Origin: DASVXQ01 sp036392615
GTDB taxonomy: Bacteria > Actinomycetota > CALGFH01
NCBI GenBank assembly: GCA_036392615.1
Contig: DASVXQ010000661.1
Coordinates: forward strand, 1 to 22,401
Reading direction: 5' to 3'
DNA: 22,401 bases
The notes below the pieces were generated by a model. The model made no database searches, had not been told where the DNA came from, and saw nothing but the letters and a program-made list of their open reading frames with translations. The translations under genes and the position numbers were made by a program. Of the stretch, positions 13,839 to 21,380 are shown piece after piece (within the stretch, counting starts at the first letter, position 1; every line of letters begins with the position of its first letter).

Positions 13839-14636
13839 TCACGCGGGGCGGACGACGACCCGGCGGTTGGGTTCCTCGCCGATGCTGTCGCTTTGGACGC
13901 CGGCGAGGTCAGCGATGACGTCGTGGACGATCTTGCGCTCGAAGGCTGTCATCGGTTCGAGTTCTTCGTCCTGGCGACTGCTGGCGACGCGCTCGCCGAC
14001 CTCGCGGGCCATGGTGGCGATCTCTTGGCGGCGGCGAGCCTTGAAGCCATTGACATCGACGGTGATCCGGACCCAACGCTGCGTCTGACGGAGAACCGCA
14101 AGACGGGTCAGCTCCTGGAGCGCGCTGAGGGTCTCCCCCTCGGTGCCGACGAGGAAATCGAGCCTCGGGCCTTCGATATCGACATGGCCACCAGCGGTGT
14201 CGACCCACGTGGTGATGTCGCCATCGACGTCGAGGGCATCCAGCAGACCCTCGACGAAGTCGCCGGCGAGTTCGGTGTCGGCGGCGATGGCCTCTGGATC
14301 GGTCACCTCGGGGTGGCGCCGGCCGCCGCCGGACTCTCTCGCTTTGGGGCGATCCGTCATCCTCGGGGCACGCTCCTGGCGGCTGGCGCCGGCCTCCACG
14401 ACAGACGGCTGGGAGGCGACTGCGGCCATCTCGGTCGCGTCCTCGATGACACCGGCTTCTCCGGTCCGCTCGACGACACGCACGACCGCTGGTTCACCAA
14501 TCTTGCCAAAGGTGGATGGGACCGGCTGCTTGAGAACCTCGACCTCGACCTGGTCCGGTCGCAGCCCCAATTGCGCAGCGGCGGCCTCGACGGCCACCGC
14601 GACCGTCCTAGCGCTTGCTTCGGCGCTGCTGGCCAC
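13839..14636 (-). CDS. jag: Jag/KhpB (EloR) RNA-binding protein, Jag_N-KH-R3H
   Basis: 265 residues from GTG 14636. The N-terminal Jag_N domain (ASARTVAVAVEAAAAQLGLRP with EVEVL, about 8-60) is followed by a variable linker (about 60-110) and a KH domain with the GxxG loop GTEG (164-167) in DFLVGTEGETLSALQEL. An R3H domain ends the protein (MTAFERKIVHDV and EEPNRRVVV, about 228-262). Relatives bind RNA and influence cell elongation. GTG 14636 is chosen because it begins at the Jag_N strand and has GGAAAGGG about 8 nt upstream. It overlaps the yidC 3' end by 29 bp, so coupling is likely. The frame extends further upstream, but only as a yidC shadow. Confidence 0.92.
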   Translation of the reverse strand: MASSAEASARTVAVAVEAAAAQLGLRPDQVEVEVLKQPVPSTFGKIGEPAVVRVVERTGEAGVIEDATEMAAVASQPSVVEAGASRQERAPRMTDRPKARESGGGRRHPEVTDPEAIAADTELAGDFVEGLLDALDVDGDITTWVDTAGGHVDIEGPRLDFLVGTEGETLSALQELTRLAVLRQTQRWVRITVDVNGFKARRRQEIATMAREVGERVASSRQDEELEPMTAFERKIVHDVIADLAGVQSDSIGEEPNRRVVVRPA

Positions 14637-15708
14637 CCGATTTGCCCTTTCCGGAGGGGCGACCACCGGTGCCAGGCTTACGCCCATTCCCGGTGCCAGA
14701 TCGCCCAGCCTGTGGGGATCTCGCCTGGCCCCCCTTGCTTCCACCACCGCTGCCGCTCTTCTGGCTTCGTGCCGATGACCCGCCACCCTTGGCACGCGCA
14801 TCGGAGCGGGCACGATCATTGGCATTCTTGGCACTGCCCTGGGACTGCTTGGTCTCCGCGGGCGCTTGCTGCTGGTTCTGTCCGCGGAAGAGGCCGAGCC
14901 CTGCAAGTCCCTTGCGTGGCTGGTTGCCACCGTCGTTTGGCACCGCGGCGGAGGCGGTCGCCGGCGTCGGGGCTCCCGCGGCAGCGGGCTTCGGCGCATT
15001 GCGCAACAGGACCCACTGCTGGCCCATGCTCCAGAGGTTGGTAGTCACCCAGTAGAGCACCACGGCCAAGGGCACGTTGACGGCAAAGACCACGAACATC
15101 AACGGCATGATGCGAAGCATCATCTGCTGCTGCGAATTGACCTCTGTCGTCTGCTTGGCCATCAGCTGCCGCTGGGAGATGTACGTGGTGATCGCCATCG
15201 CGATGATCAGCCCAAGGATCGTGATCCCGGCAACCGAGGTGAGCTTCTCACCCCAGCCATGGAGTGCACTCCAGCGGTCGTCGAGCGGGACGCTGAAGAA
15301 CGTCTTCCCGAGCAGGATGTTCGGCTGACCGTCGATCTCGTGGCTATAGATGACGCGGTACAGGGCCCAGAAGAACGGCAACTGCGCTGCGAGGGGCCAA
15401 CAACCCGCCATGGGATTGAAGCCGCGCTCGCGGTACAGCTTCATCAGCTCCTCTTGGAGCTTCTGCTTGTCGTTCTTGTACTTCGCCTGAAGCTTCTTGA
15501 GCTCTGGCTGGATCTCTTGCATGACCCTGGTCGACCGGACCTGCTTCACGGTCAGCGGGATCAGCACGATTCGCACCGCGACGGTCAGCAGCACGATCGA
15601 GAACCAGAAACTCTGGCTACCCAGCAACGGCTCGGTCAGGTGCTGGAAGGTCTTCAGGACGACGTAGAGCGCGTCACGAAAGGCGTCAAAGATGCTGATG
15701 ATGCTCAC
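14608..15708 (-). CDS. yidC: Membrane protein insertase YidC/Oxa1 (five-helix Gram-positive type)
   Basis: 366-residue insertase working alone or with SecYEG. It lacks the periplasmic P1 domain of Gram-negative YidC. The conserved hydrophilic-groove arginine is R46 in LLTVAVRIVLIPLTV. The coiled-coil cytoplasmic loop is EIQPELKKLQAKYKNDKQKLQEE (about 65-87; shown in part), and NPMAGCWPLAAQLPFFWALYR (about 98-118) is the second conserved core. Helices at about 160-177, 198-218 and 215-230 complete the fold. From about 240 the tail is a 125-residue Gly/Lys/Arg/Ser/Gln-rich disordered segment ending QRRSKR, probably contacting the ribosome. The start is GTG 15708 with AGAGAGG 7 nt upstream. It lies 36 bp downstream of yidD and overlaps jag by 29 bp. 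Confidence 0.95.
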   Translation of the reverse strand: MSIISIFDAFRDALYVVLKTFQHLTEPLLGSQSFWFSIVLLTVAVRIVLIPLTVKQVRSTRVMQEIQPELKKLQAKYKNDKQKLQEELMKLYRERGFNPMAGCWPLAAQLPFFWALYRVIYSHEIDGQPNILLGKTFFSVPLDDRWSALHGWGEKLTSVAGITILGLIIAMAITTYISQRQLMAKQTTEVNSQQQMMLRIMPLMFVVFAVNVPLAVVLYWVTTNLWSMGQQWVLLRNAPKPAAAGAPTPATASAAVPNDGGNQPRKGLAGLGLFRGQNQQQAPAETKQSQGSAKNANDRARSDARAKGGGSSARSQKSGSGGGSKGGQARSPQAGRSGTGNGRKPGTGGRPSGKGKSGGQQRRSKR

Positions 15709-15744
15709 GAAGAGCCTCTCTCGAGCGAACTAAAGTTCATTACC

Positions 15745-16029
15745 TCACCGTACCGCGGAAGGCTCGCGATGGTCCGATCGGGCCGGAGGGACCGGGTCGA
15801 TCCCACCGGGATGGAATGGCTGGCATTTTGCCAAGCGGCGCAGCGCCAGCCCCGTGCCTCGAAGCGCCCCGTGGATCTCGATCGCGTCCTTCGCGTATTG
15901 GGAGCAAGACGGGTAGAAGCGGCAGCGCGGACCCAGTGCTGGGCTGATCCAACGCTGATATCCGCCGATAGCGGCGATCAGCGCTCGTCCAACCCAACTC
16001 TGTCCATCTCGATGCAATCGCTCGGTCAC
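15745..16029 (-). CDS. yidD: Membrane protein insertion efficiency factor YidD
   Basis: 94 residues, within the family range of about 70-110. The hallmark is GYQRWISPALGPRCRFYPSC followed by SQYAKDAIEIHG, with conserved cysteines C36 and C42 and a later CQPFHPGGIDPVP. It is a small membrane-associated helper of YidC. The start is GTG 16029, overlapping the rnpA stop by 4 bp (GTGA), which implies coupled translation. Confidence 0.94.
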   Translation of the reverse strand: MTERLHRDGQSWVGRALIAAIGGYQRWISPALGPRCRFYPSCSQYAKDAIEIHGALRGTGLALRRLAKCQPFHPGGIDPVPPARSDHREPSAVR

Positions 16030-16379
16030 CCCTCATCGCCGGTGCGAAGGCCCGCAGCGGCGAGGACGGTCCGCATGTCGCCAGCGACGTCGCGGTACGA
16101 CGCGCCCGCGACGGACGGGCGCGCCACAACGACCAGATCCAAGCCCTCCGGAATCTCCTTGCCTTCCAGGCGGAGGGCCTCCCGTAGCAGCCGCTTGGCC
16201 CGGTTGCGAGCGACGGCGCCGCCCACCTTCCGGCTCACGACGAATCCGGCGCGGGCTGGCCCGCCTCCGGTCGCACGCTTGGCGACGTACATCACAACCG
16301 AACCCCGGGCATACGACCGCCCAGTCGCGAAGACCGAGCGGAACGCCGTCGGGGAGCTCAAGCGGTTGACGGTGGCCAT
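16026..16379 (-). CDS. rnpA: Ribonuclease P protein component
   Basis: 117-residue basic protein that helps the RNase P RNA cut tRNA 5' leaders. Family features are the N-terminal VNRLSSPTAFRSVFATGR, the central FVVSRKVGGAVARNRAKRLLRE (RNR motif about 58-67), and the VVVARPSVAGASY strand. The start ATG 16379 lies 8 nt after the rpmH stop; the gene overlaps yidD by 4 bp. The RNA subunit gene is not in this window. Confidence 0.95.
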   Translation of the reverse strand: MATVNRLSSPTAFRSVFATGRSYARGSVVMYVAKRATGGGPARAGFVVSRKVGGAVARNRAKRLLREALRLEGKEIPEGLDLVVVARPSVAGASYRDVAGDMRTVLAAAGLRTGDEG

Positions 16380-16387
16380 GTTCGGTC

Positions 16388-16522
16388 CTAGGCGGCAAGT
16401 CGCTGACGGCCCTTGGCACGCCGCCGAGCGAGGATCGCGCGTCCAGCACGGGTCCGCATACGAAGCCGGAAACCATGCTTCTTCGCGCGCTTACGGTTAT
16501 TTGGTTGGAATGTGCGCTTCAC
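16388..16522 (-). CDS. rpmH: 50S ribosomal protein L34
   Basis: 44-residue, extremely basic protein beginning VKRTFQPNNRKRAKKHGFR, the invariant L34 signature. The frame extends 21 codons further upstream without homology, so GTG 16522 is used, with GGGAG 8 nt before it. It is the first gene of the minus-strand operon and faces dnaA across oriC, the standard rpmH/dnaA divergence. Confidence 0.96.
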   Translation of the reverse strand: MKRTFQPNNRKRAKKHGFRLRMRTRAGRAILARRRAKGRQRLAA

Positions 16523-16951
16523 GGGAACGACTCCCTCAGGCCGGTCAAGGTGGAAGGCAGGCAAAGGTTCGGTGCGAGATGGCACCGAAGCACCGATGGT
16601 ACGGGCCTGCGAAAGCAGGCGTCAACGCGGCTGGCGGGACCATGCGCCGTCGTGACCTGGCTCCCGAACCTCGAGGCTCGCTCTGAGGATACGCCCTGGA
16701 TCCCAGCAACCGATTCCGACTTCCCTCTCGCCTCTGTGGGGGAACCAAAGGGGGGATACCGCCCCCAATCTGACTGCCGTGGATCGGGAGGCTGCGGTCA
16801 GACCGAGCGCGCGAGCGCGGCGAACCGTGCTGGGCCGTCATCAGGTCAGGCGCCCCTGTGGCCATGATCGTTGGCCCATGGGTTCCAGCGAGCTTCCGAC
16901 CAAGAACTTCAGGGGATGGCGCCGGGTACGCCGACGATGCCCTGCCCCACA

Positions 16952-17268
16952 GCGCGAGTGAGCGGAGGACGGAGTGAGAGGAGAAGTGGAGCGCCCCGGC
17001 CGAATGCCAGCGTGAGCCCTGAGCTCCGGCGAGGGTTGAAGAGCGTCAAAGGGTGCCGCCCGCGGGTCCGGCGTGGGTCCCGAGCTCGGGCGGCAGCGAG
17101 GCGGACGGAGGTGGCCGCCGCCCGCGGAGGCCAGTTTCCGCTCGACGTTCCGATGGCAGCGGGCAGAGGTGGCCGGCGCCGGCGGGAACCCTGCTTCGGC
17201 TCGCGCTCCGGCGGTAGCGGCATGGCCGGACGGGCGCCAACGGGTGGCGAGCCGCCATCCGAGGGTCT
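16952..17268. repeat. GC-rich ~60-bp diverged repeats in oriC
   Basis: Four to five imperfect units share the order GGCAGCG(A/G)GGC...GGTGGCCG(C/G)CGCC...GCTCG. The best pair starts near 17091 and 17154: compare GAGGTGGCCGCCGCC with GAGGTGGCCGGCGCC, followed by similar TTTCCGCTCG / TTCGGCTCGC. Outer units are weaker. The function is unknown; it may be decayed duplication or a structural part of the origin. Confidence 0.45.
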
Positions 17269-17440
17269 CGTTCTGGGGACAACGATGGGGACGAGCTGTT
17301 GATGGGCAGGGGACAAGGAGCGACCGCCATGGGGCGCCGCTCGATCTGGGGACGACGCGACTGGCTGTCCCCAGCCGGATCGTGACAACCGAAGGCACTG
17401 TGAGCGGCGCCGATCATCGGTCGTCCACATGCCCACAGGG

Positions 17441-17590
17441 CCTATGACTCTTCCGGTATTTCTCTCTTCTTCCATCTCTTCAAACCAATGACCTGGGGAC
17501 AGGGAGGAACAGCACCTGCCCGCAGGTCCTCGGCACACGAAGAGTCCAAGAAGAGAAGGATTACTCCCATACACCATTTAGGACATTCAG
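17441..17590. other. AT-richer patches, candidate DNA unwinding element
   Basis: 17441-17490 and 17541-17590 each contain 21 G/C of 50 (42%), far below the surroundings. The first is pyrimidine-rich (TATTTCTCTCTTCTTCC). Each is next to a box or the 30-bp direct repeat. The DUE assignment is inferred from composition and position. Confidence 0.5.
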
Positions 17591-17596
17591 AGTCGC

Positions 17597-17663
17597 GGGT
17601 ACGAGATACAACAGCCTCCTCAGGCCATTCGCGGGGTACGAGATACAACAGCCTCCTCAGGCC
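17597..17663. repeat. Perfect 30-bp direct repeat (iteron-like) in oriC
   Basis: Two identical 30-bp copies (17597-17626 and 17634-17663; key core GAGATACAACAGCCTCCTC) with a 37-bp period. Similarity extends upstream with a one-base indel (TCGCG) and a shared CATTC. They lie just after the second AT-richer patch. They are far better conserved than the other repeats here, so either recent or selected. Confidence 0.85.
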
Positions 17664-18120
17664 GAAGGTCCGGCGCGCTCCAGCACACCCGAACGGAGCT
17701 GGCCACAACTCGACACATGGTCCGGAGTGCTCGCCCTGGGTGCTCGTCCCCACTTGCCGTTGGAGCGGGCCGGGCCGTCGGAGCAGGACTCGTCTCGCTC
17801 CTCACCAGTCCAGCTGCGCCGACAGGCTGCTCGAGTCGAGCGTGACCGGCAGGATGCGCTCAGAGGCCTCCCTGGTCCCCAGTCATCGCGCTCCTCCGGA
17901 GATCGCCGGCGGCGAGTCGGAGACGGCCTCGGTGGTGTAGCTCCCGCTACGCCCGGGCCGGGCGGCGTGCGGCGCGGATCAACGGGCCCATCGACACCGG
18001 CGAGCCGTGTCGGGGTGGTGGTGGAAGATGAGAACGGGTCGCTCGGCGCTGGCTCGGGCGAACGTTGCAGCGGCGCACCTCTGGAGGATCGAGAGTCTTC
18101 CACAAGGTGCCGGCAGAGCC

Positions 18121-18150
18121 TTGAGGAGGCCCAAGCGGCGATGCTATCCT
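18121..18150 (+). promoter_or_regulatory. Candidate sigma70-type promoter of dnaA
   Basis: TTGAGG (18121-18126), an 18-nt spacer and TATCCT (18145-18150) match four of six consensus bases in each box. The start would be near 18157, giving a leader of about 240 nt that contains the DnaA boxes at 18286-18317. Confidence 0.4.
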
Positions 18151-18285
18151 CCGGCAGCCTTCACTTCGGCAGCCCACGCGTTCAGCCCGGCTTCCCCATA
18201 CGGCCTTCTGCTCGCCCGAGCGAGGTTTCGCCGTTTCTCCCGGCATCAGCAGTGGTGAGGCTTCCGCACACTTAAAGGAGGTTAG

Positions 18286-18317
18286 TTCTCCACACCTGTG
18301 GATGAGCCTGTGGACAC
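18286..18317. promoter_or_regulatory. Cluster of three canonical-type DnaA boxes upstream of dnaA
   Basis: TTCTCCACA (18286-18294, +), TCATCCACA (18297-18305, -) and GTGTCCACA (18309-18317, -) each match eight of nine bases of TTATCCACA or TTGTCCACA. They are packed within 32 bp, 83 bp before the dnaA start, the usual place for DnaA autoregulation or for the origin edge. Unlike the array at 17274-17881, they keep A at position 7. AAAGGAGG just upstream (18274-18281) has no suitably spaced start codon. Confidence 0.75.
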
Positions 18318-18399
18318 ACGCGGAGTGCAGAGGTCGCCGGGGGTTGGAGCCGCTGTGCTCCCCGGCGAAATCTGAGCACCAGAAAGGGGCGAGAGGTCG

Positions 18400-19755
18400 G
18401 TGGGCGAGGATCTGCACGAGGACGCTTCGGCGATCTGGGCCGCCTGCCTGGAATCACTCGACGGGGCGGGATCGACCCACAAGGCGTGGCTGGCGCAGAC
18501 ACGCCCTGTCGCGGTCGTGGGGGACACATTGGTCCTTGCCGTGCCGGATGAGTTCGTCAAGGAGTGGGTGGAGCAGCGCTACGCGCCAACCGTGCTGGTG
18601 GCGCTGGCGCGAACGGCCGGGCGGCCGTTGAACATTCGGGTCACGGTGCGCGAGGTCGAAGAGCCTGGCGAGGACGACTATCGTCCTCCGGTGTCGACAC
18701 AGCACGCGGCCGACCGGCCGCAGCTCACACCGAAGTACACCTTCGAGCGGTTCGTCATCGGATCCTCGAACCGCTTTGCGCACGCGGCCGCGGTGGCGGT
18801 CGCGGAGGCGCCGGCGAAGTCCTACAACCCGCTGTTCATCTACGGGGGAGCGGGGCTCGGCAAGACGCACTTGCTGCATGCCATCGGCCACTACGCCGGC
18901 AACCTCTACGCCCAGCTGCGGATCCGCTATGTGACCAGTGAGCAGTTCACCAACGACTTCATCAACGCCATCCGTGACGACCGGGCGGGAGCATTCCAGC
19001 GTCGCTATCGCGACAACGACATCCTGCTGATCGACGACATCCAGTTCTTGGAAGGGAAGGAGCGGACGCAGGAGGAGTTCTTCCACACCTTCAACGCGCT
19101 GCACAACGCCGACAAGCAGATCGTGATCTCGTCGGACCGGCCGCCAAAGCAGATCGCGACGCTCGAGGACCGCCTGCGGAGCCGATTCGAGTGGGGCCTG
19201 ATCACCGACATCCAGCCGCCCGACCTCGAGACCCGGATTGCCATTCTCCGCAAGAAGTCCAGCGCCGACGGTCTCAACGTGCCGGACGACGTGCTGTCGT
19301 TCATCGCTTCGAAGGTGCAGTCGAACATTCGCGAGCTCGAGGGTGCGCTCATCCGCGTGACCGCGTTCGCGTCGCTCAACCGGAGTCCGATCGACCTGGC
19401 CCTGGCCGAGATCGTCCTGAAGGATCTCTTCCCGGACGAGGGCAGCCACGAGGTCTCCGTGCCGATCATCATGGCCGAGACAGCCACCTACTTCGGCGTC
19501 ACCATCGAGGACCTCACCGGCTCGAGCCGCTCGAGGCTGCTCGTCACCGCCCGCCAGATGGCCATGTACCTGACGCGCGAGCTCACCGATCTGTCGCTCC
19601 CAAAGATCGGTCAGGCCTTCGGAGGCCGTGACCACACCACGGTGATGCATGCCTCCCAGAAGATCCGCGGCCTCATGCGGGAGCGGCGCAGCATCTACAA
19701 CCAGGTCCAAGAGCTGACCAACCGGATCAAGCTCCGAGCGCAGCAGGGCCCCTGA
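18400..19755 (+). CDS. dnaA: Chromosomal replication initiator protein DnaA
   Basis: 451-residue AAA+ initiator that binds DnaA boxes and melts oriC. Domain I (about 1-82) is followed by a very short linker (about 84-112), then AAA+ domain III with Walker A GGAGLGKT (149-156), Walker B ILLIDD (208-213), sensor I SSDRPP and the sensor II region. Domain IV carries RQMAMYLTRE (385-394) and the signature GGRDHTTVMHA (408-418). All expected box-contacting residues are present. Streptomyces DnaA is over 600 residues because of a long domain II, so this one is compact. The start is GTG 18400 with GAGAGG close upstream and AAAGGGG further upstream. Confidence 0.98.
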   Translation: MGEDLHEDASAIWAACLESLDGAGSTHKAWLAQTRPVAVVGDTLVLAVPDEFVKEWVEQRYAPTVLVALARTAGRPLNIRVTVREVEEPGEDDYRPPVSTQHAADRPQLTPKYTFERFVIGSSNRFAHAAAVAVAEAPAKSYNPLFIYGGAGLGKTHLLHAIGHYAGNLYAQLRIRYVTSEQFTNDFINAIRDDRAGAFQRRYRDNDILLIDDIQFLEGKERTQEEFFHTFNALHNADKQIVISSDRPPKQIATLEDRLRSRFEWGLITDIQPPDLETRIAILRKKSSADGLNVPDDVLSFIASKVQSNIRELEGALIRVTAFASLNRSPIDLALAEIVLKDLFPDEGSHEVSVPIIMAETATYFGVTIEDLTGSSRSRLLVTARQMAMYLTRELTDLSLPKIGQAFGGRDHTTVMHASQKIRGLMRERRSIYNQVQELTNRIKLRAQQGP

Positions 19756-19815
19756 TGGAGCGGCGGTCATGGCGAGGACAATGTTGAGCCTGGGAACAGC
19801 CAGGGGAGGTCGATC

Positions 19816-20910
19816 GTGAAGTTCACGACGGAGCGCGACAGCTTTGCCGACGCGGTTGCTTGGGTGAGCCGGACAGTCTCGACGCGGCCGACCCTTCCCG
19901 TGCTCGGCGGGACCCTGGTCGAGCTGGCCGGTCAGCGGCTGCGCCTGGCGTCAACTGACCTCGAGCACACCGGCGAGGCGGTCATCGAGGTCCGCGGCGA
20001 GACCGACGGCAAGGTGGTGGTGCCCGGCCGGATCTTCGGCGACGTGGTGCGCAACCTGCCCAGCGGCATGGTGGAGGTCGAGGCCGCCGAGGGCGGCCTG
20101 ACCGTGCGCTGTGGCCAGGTCTCGCACGAGCTCCGCCTGCTCGACGCGGAAGATTTCCCGTCGCTGACACAGCCGTCGCTGGAGAGCTCCGCGACGCTCC
20201 CGGGCGACGTGCTGGCCGCCGCCGCCGGCCAGGTCGCCCGGGCGGCCTCCCACGACGAGGCGCGACCGGTCTTGACCGCGGTGCTGTTCGAGGCGGAGCC
20301 CGAGCGGCTGACACTGGCGGCCACCGACTCGTACCGCTTGGCCGTGCGTGACCTGGAATGGACCTGGTCGCACACTCCGACGACGGCGCTGGTGCCATCG
20401 CGCGCGTTGACCGAGGCGGCCCGCGCGCTCGCCGGTGAGGCGGCGGTCGAGATCAGCATCGAGCCGCACCAGATCACCTTCTCCGGAGGCGGCCGGCGAC
20501 TCACCTCGCGGCTCGTCGAGGGGGAGTTCCCGCCCTTCCGCGGCCTGATTCCATCCGGCTACGAGAGCATCGCCACCATCGACCGCCAGACCCTTCTGGA
20601 GGCCCTCAAGCAGGTTGCGCCCTACGGGCAGAACAACAACCCCGTGCGGCTGACCTTCGAGCGCGAGCGGGTCCAGGTCGACGGCAGCCTCCAGGACGTC
20701 GGCCGTGGCGCAGCCTCCATCGAGGCCAAGTACGAGGGTGAGGCCCTCACAGTCGCCTTCAACCCCACCTACCTGAGCGACGGCGTCGGCGCGGTGGAGG
20801 ACAACGAGGTGATGCTCGAGGTCCGGGACGGTCTCAAGCCCGCCCTGCTGCACGGCAACGAGCGGCATGGGTTCCTGTACCTGCTGATGCCAGTCCGCCT
20901 ACCCGCCTGA
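19816..20910 (+). CDS. dnaN: DNA polymerase III sliding clamp (beta subunit)
   Basis: 364 residues, normal length, forming the dimeric ring that tethers polymerase III. The three-clamp-domain pattern is visible: KFTTERDSFADAVAWVSRTV at the N-terminus, ATDSYRLAVRDL in the middle domain, and the C-terminal FNPTYLSDGV and YLLMPVRL that bind clamp partners. The start is GTG 19816 with GGGGAGG about 6 nt upstream. The gap to dnaA is 60 bp, so dnaA-dnaN are probably co-transcribed. A long hairpin follows about 115 bp downstream. Confidence 0.98.
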   Translation: MKFTTERDSFADAVAWVSRTVSTRPTLPVLGGTLVELAGQRLRLASTDLEHTGEAVIEVRGETDGKVVVPGRIFGDVVRNLPSGMVEVEAAEGGLTVRCGQVSHELRLLDAEDFPSLTQPSLESSATLPGDVLAAAAGQVARAASHDEARPVLTAVLFEAEPERLTLAATDSYRLAVRDLEWTWSHTPTTALVPSRALTEAARALAGEAAVEISIEPHQITFSGGGRRLTSRLVEGEFPPFRGLIPSGYESIATIDRQTLLEALKQVAPYGQNNNPVRLTFERERVQVDGSLQDVGRGAASIEAKYEGEALTVAFNPTYLSDGVGAVEDNEVMLEVRDGLKPALLHGNERHGFLYLLMPVRLPA

Positions 20911-21380
20911 TCCGACATCCAGCGGTCCGGTGCACCCGCTCCCGAGTCCCCTCTCCAGCCCCGTTGGCTCCACGCTCCCCGACGAGGTACCCGTCAGATG
21001 CCCTTCGCGCCTCCCAGCGCCACCGGCCTCCGCCGTCCGGTCGTTACTGACCGGACGGCGAGGCTGGTCGTACCTGCGTGGAGCCGGACAAGCGGGGGAG
21101 TGACTCGCTCCTCACACACCTGTCGCGCACTCGTTCGGGGCACCATGGGCAAGACTGATCCGCGGCTCCCAACGCGGCCTCCGGGCCGCAGTGACAAGTC
21201 CGACCGCGTCCGCCACGACGACAGGGTCACGAGTCAGGCCGTGCAGTGTGCCCCCGAGATCGATCTTAGGTCGCCGGGCGCGGGCGATCCGCGAGCGGCG
21301 CCGGGTGCCAGGCCGGGCCATCCGCGCCATCATGGCCTGGAGCGGTGGAAAGCGGCATGAGGGTGGGCGGCTGAGCAGGG
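20911..21380. other. 470-bp gap between dnaN and recF
   Basis: No convincing gene. The longest frames (about 120 codons on plus) have no domain. It contains the strong hairpin at 21026-21064. In Streptomyces the gnd-like gene sits here; no trace of it is recognisable. Confidence 0.6.
21026..21064. terminator. Strong hairpin downstream of dnaN
   Basis: CGCCGTCCGGTC (21031-21042) and GACCGGACGGCG (21049-21060) form a perfect 12-bp stem with a 6-nt loop. GCCT (21026-21029) and AGGC (21061-21064) add 4 bp beyond a one-base bulge. It probably ends the dnaA-dnaN transcript. No T-tract. recF would then need its own promoter. Confidence 0.75.

Larger units (their letters stand above)
17274..17881. 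promoter_or_regulatory. Array of nine variant DnaA boxes, consensus (T/C)(T/C)GTCCCCA
   Basis: 9-mers (written in box orientation): TTGTCCCCA 17274-17282 (-), TCGTCCCCA 17286-17294 (-), TTGTCCCCT 17308-17316 (-), TCGTCCCCA 17347-17355 (-), CTGTCCCCA 17365-17373 (+), TCGTCCACA 17421-17429 (+), CTGTCCCCA 17494-17502 (-), TCGTCCCCA 17744-17752 (+) and TGGTCCCCA 17873-17881 (+). Eight of nine differ from the standard TTGTCCACA by C at position 7. The clustering and bidirectional arrangement around AT-richer DNA are what an origin array looks like. DnaA binding is inferred. Confidence 0.65.
16523..18399. other. oriC: Chromosomal replication origin region (oriC)
   Basis: A 1.88-kb non-coding interval between divergent rpmH and dnaA, the usual actinobacterial oriC location. 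It contains a GC-rich block of about 60-bp diverged repeats (16952-17268), nine DnaA-box-like 9-mers (17274-17881), two AT-richer patches (17441-17490 and 17541-17590, each 42% G+C by count), a 30-bp direct repeat (17597-17663), a sigma70-like promoter (18121-18150) and three canonical-type boxes (18286-18317). Long open frames here lack domains and starts. Coding direction switches from minus to plus across the interval, as expected at an origin. Confidence 0.9.

Noticed and set aside
14637..14999. N-terminal extension of the jag frame to give 386 residues
   Set aside because: The added 121 residues overlap the C-terminal coding part of yidC in another frame, are Arg/Pro-rich without homology, and precede the true Jag_N start.
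14866..16686. 606-codon plus-strand frame opposite yidC/yidD/rnpA/rpmH
   Set aside because: It runs antisense to four confidently identified genes; a high-GC shadow.
16909..17577. 222-codon minus-strand frame inside oriC
   Set aside because: Composition is Arg/Pro/Gly shadow type, with no domain, crossing the DnaA-box array.
18096..18104. TCTTCCACA as an additional DnaA box
   Set aside because: Only seven of nine matches and isolated from the two box clusters.
18302..18631. 109-codon plus-strand ORF starting just upstream of dnaA
   Set aside because: Overlaps the dnaA 5' region in another frame, has no domain, and its ATG is badly spaced from AAAGGAGG.
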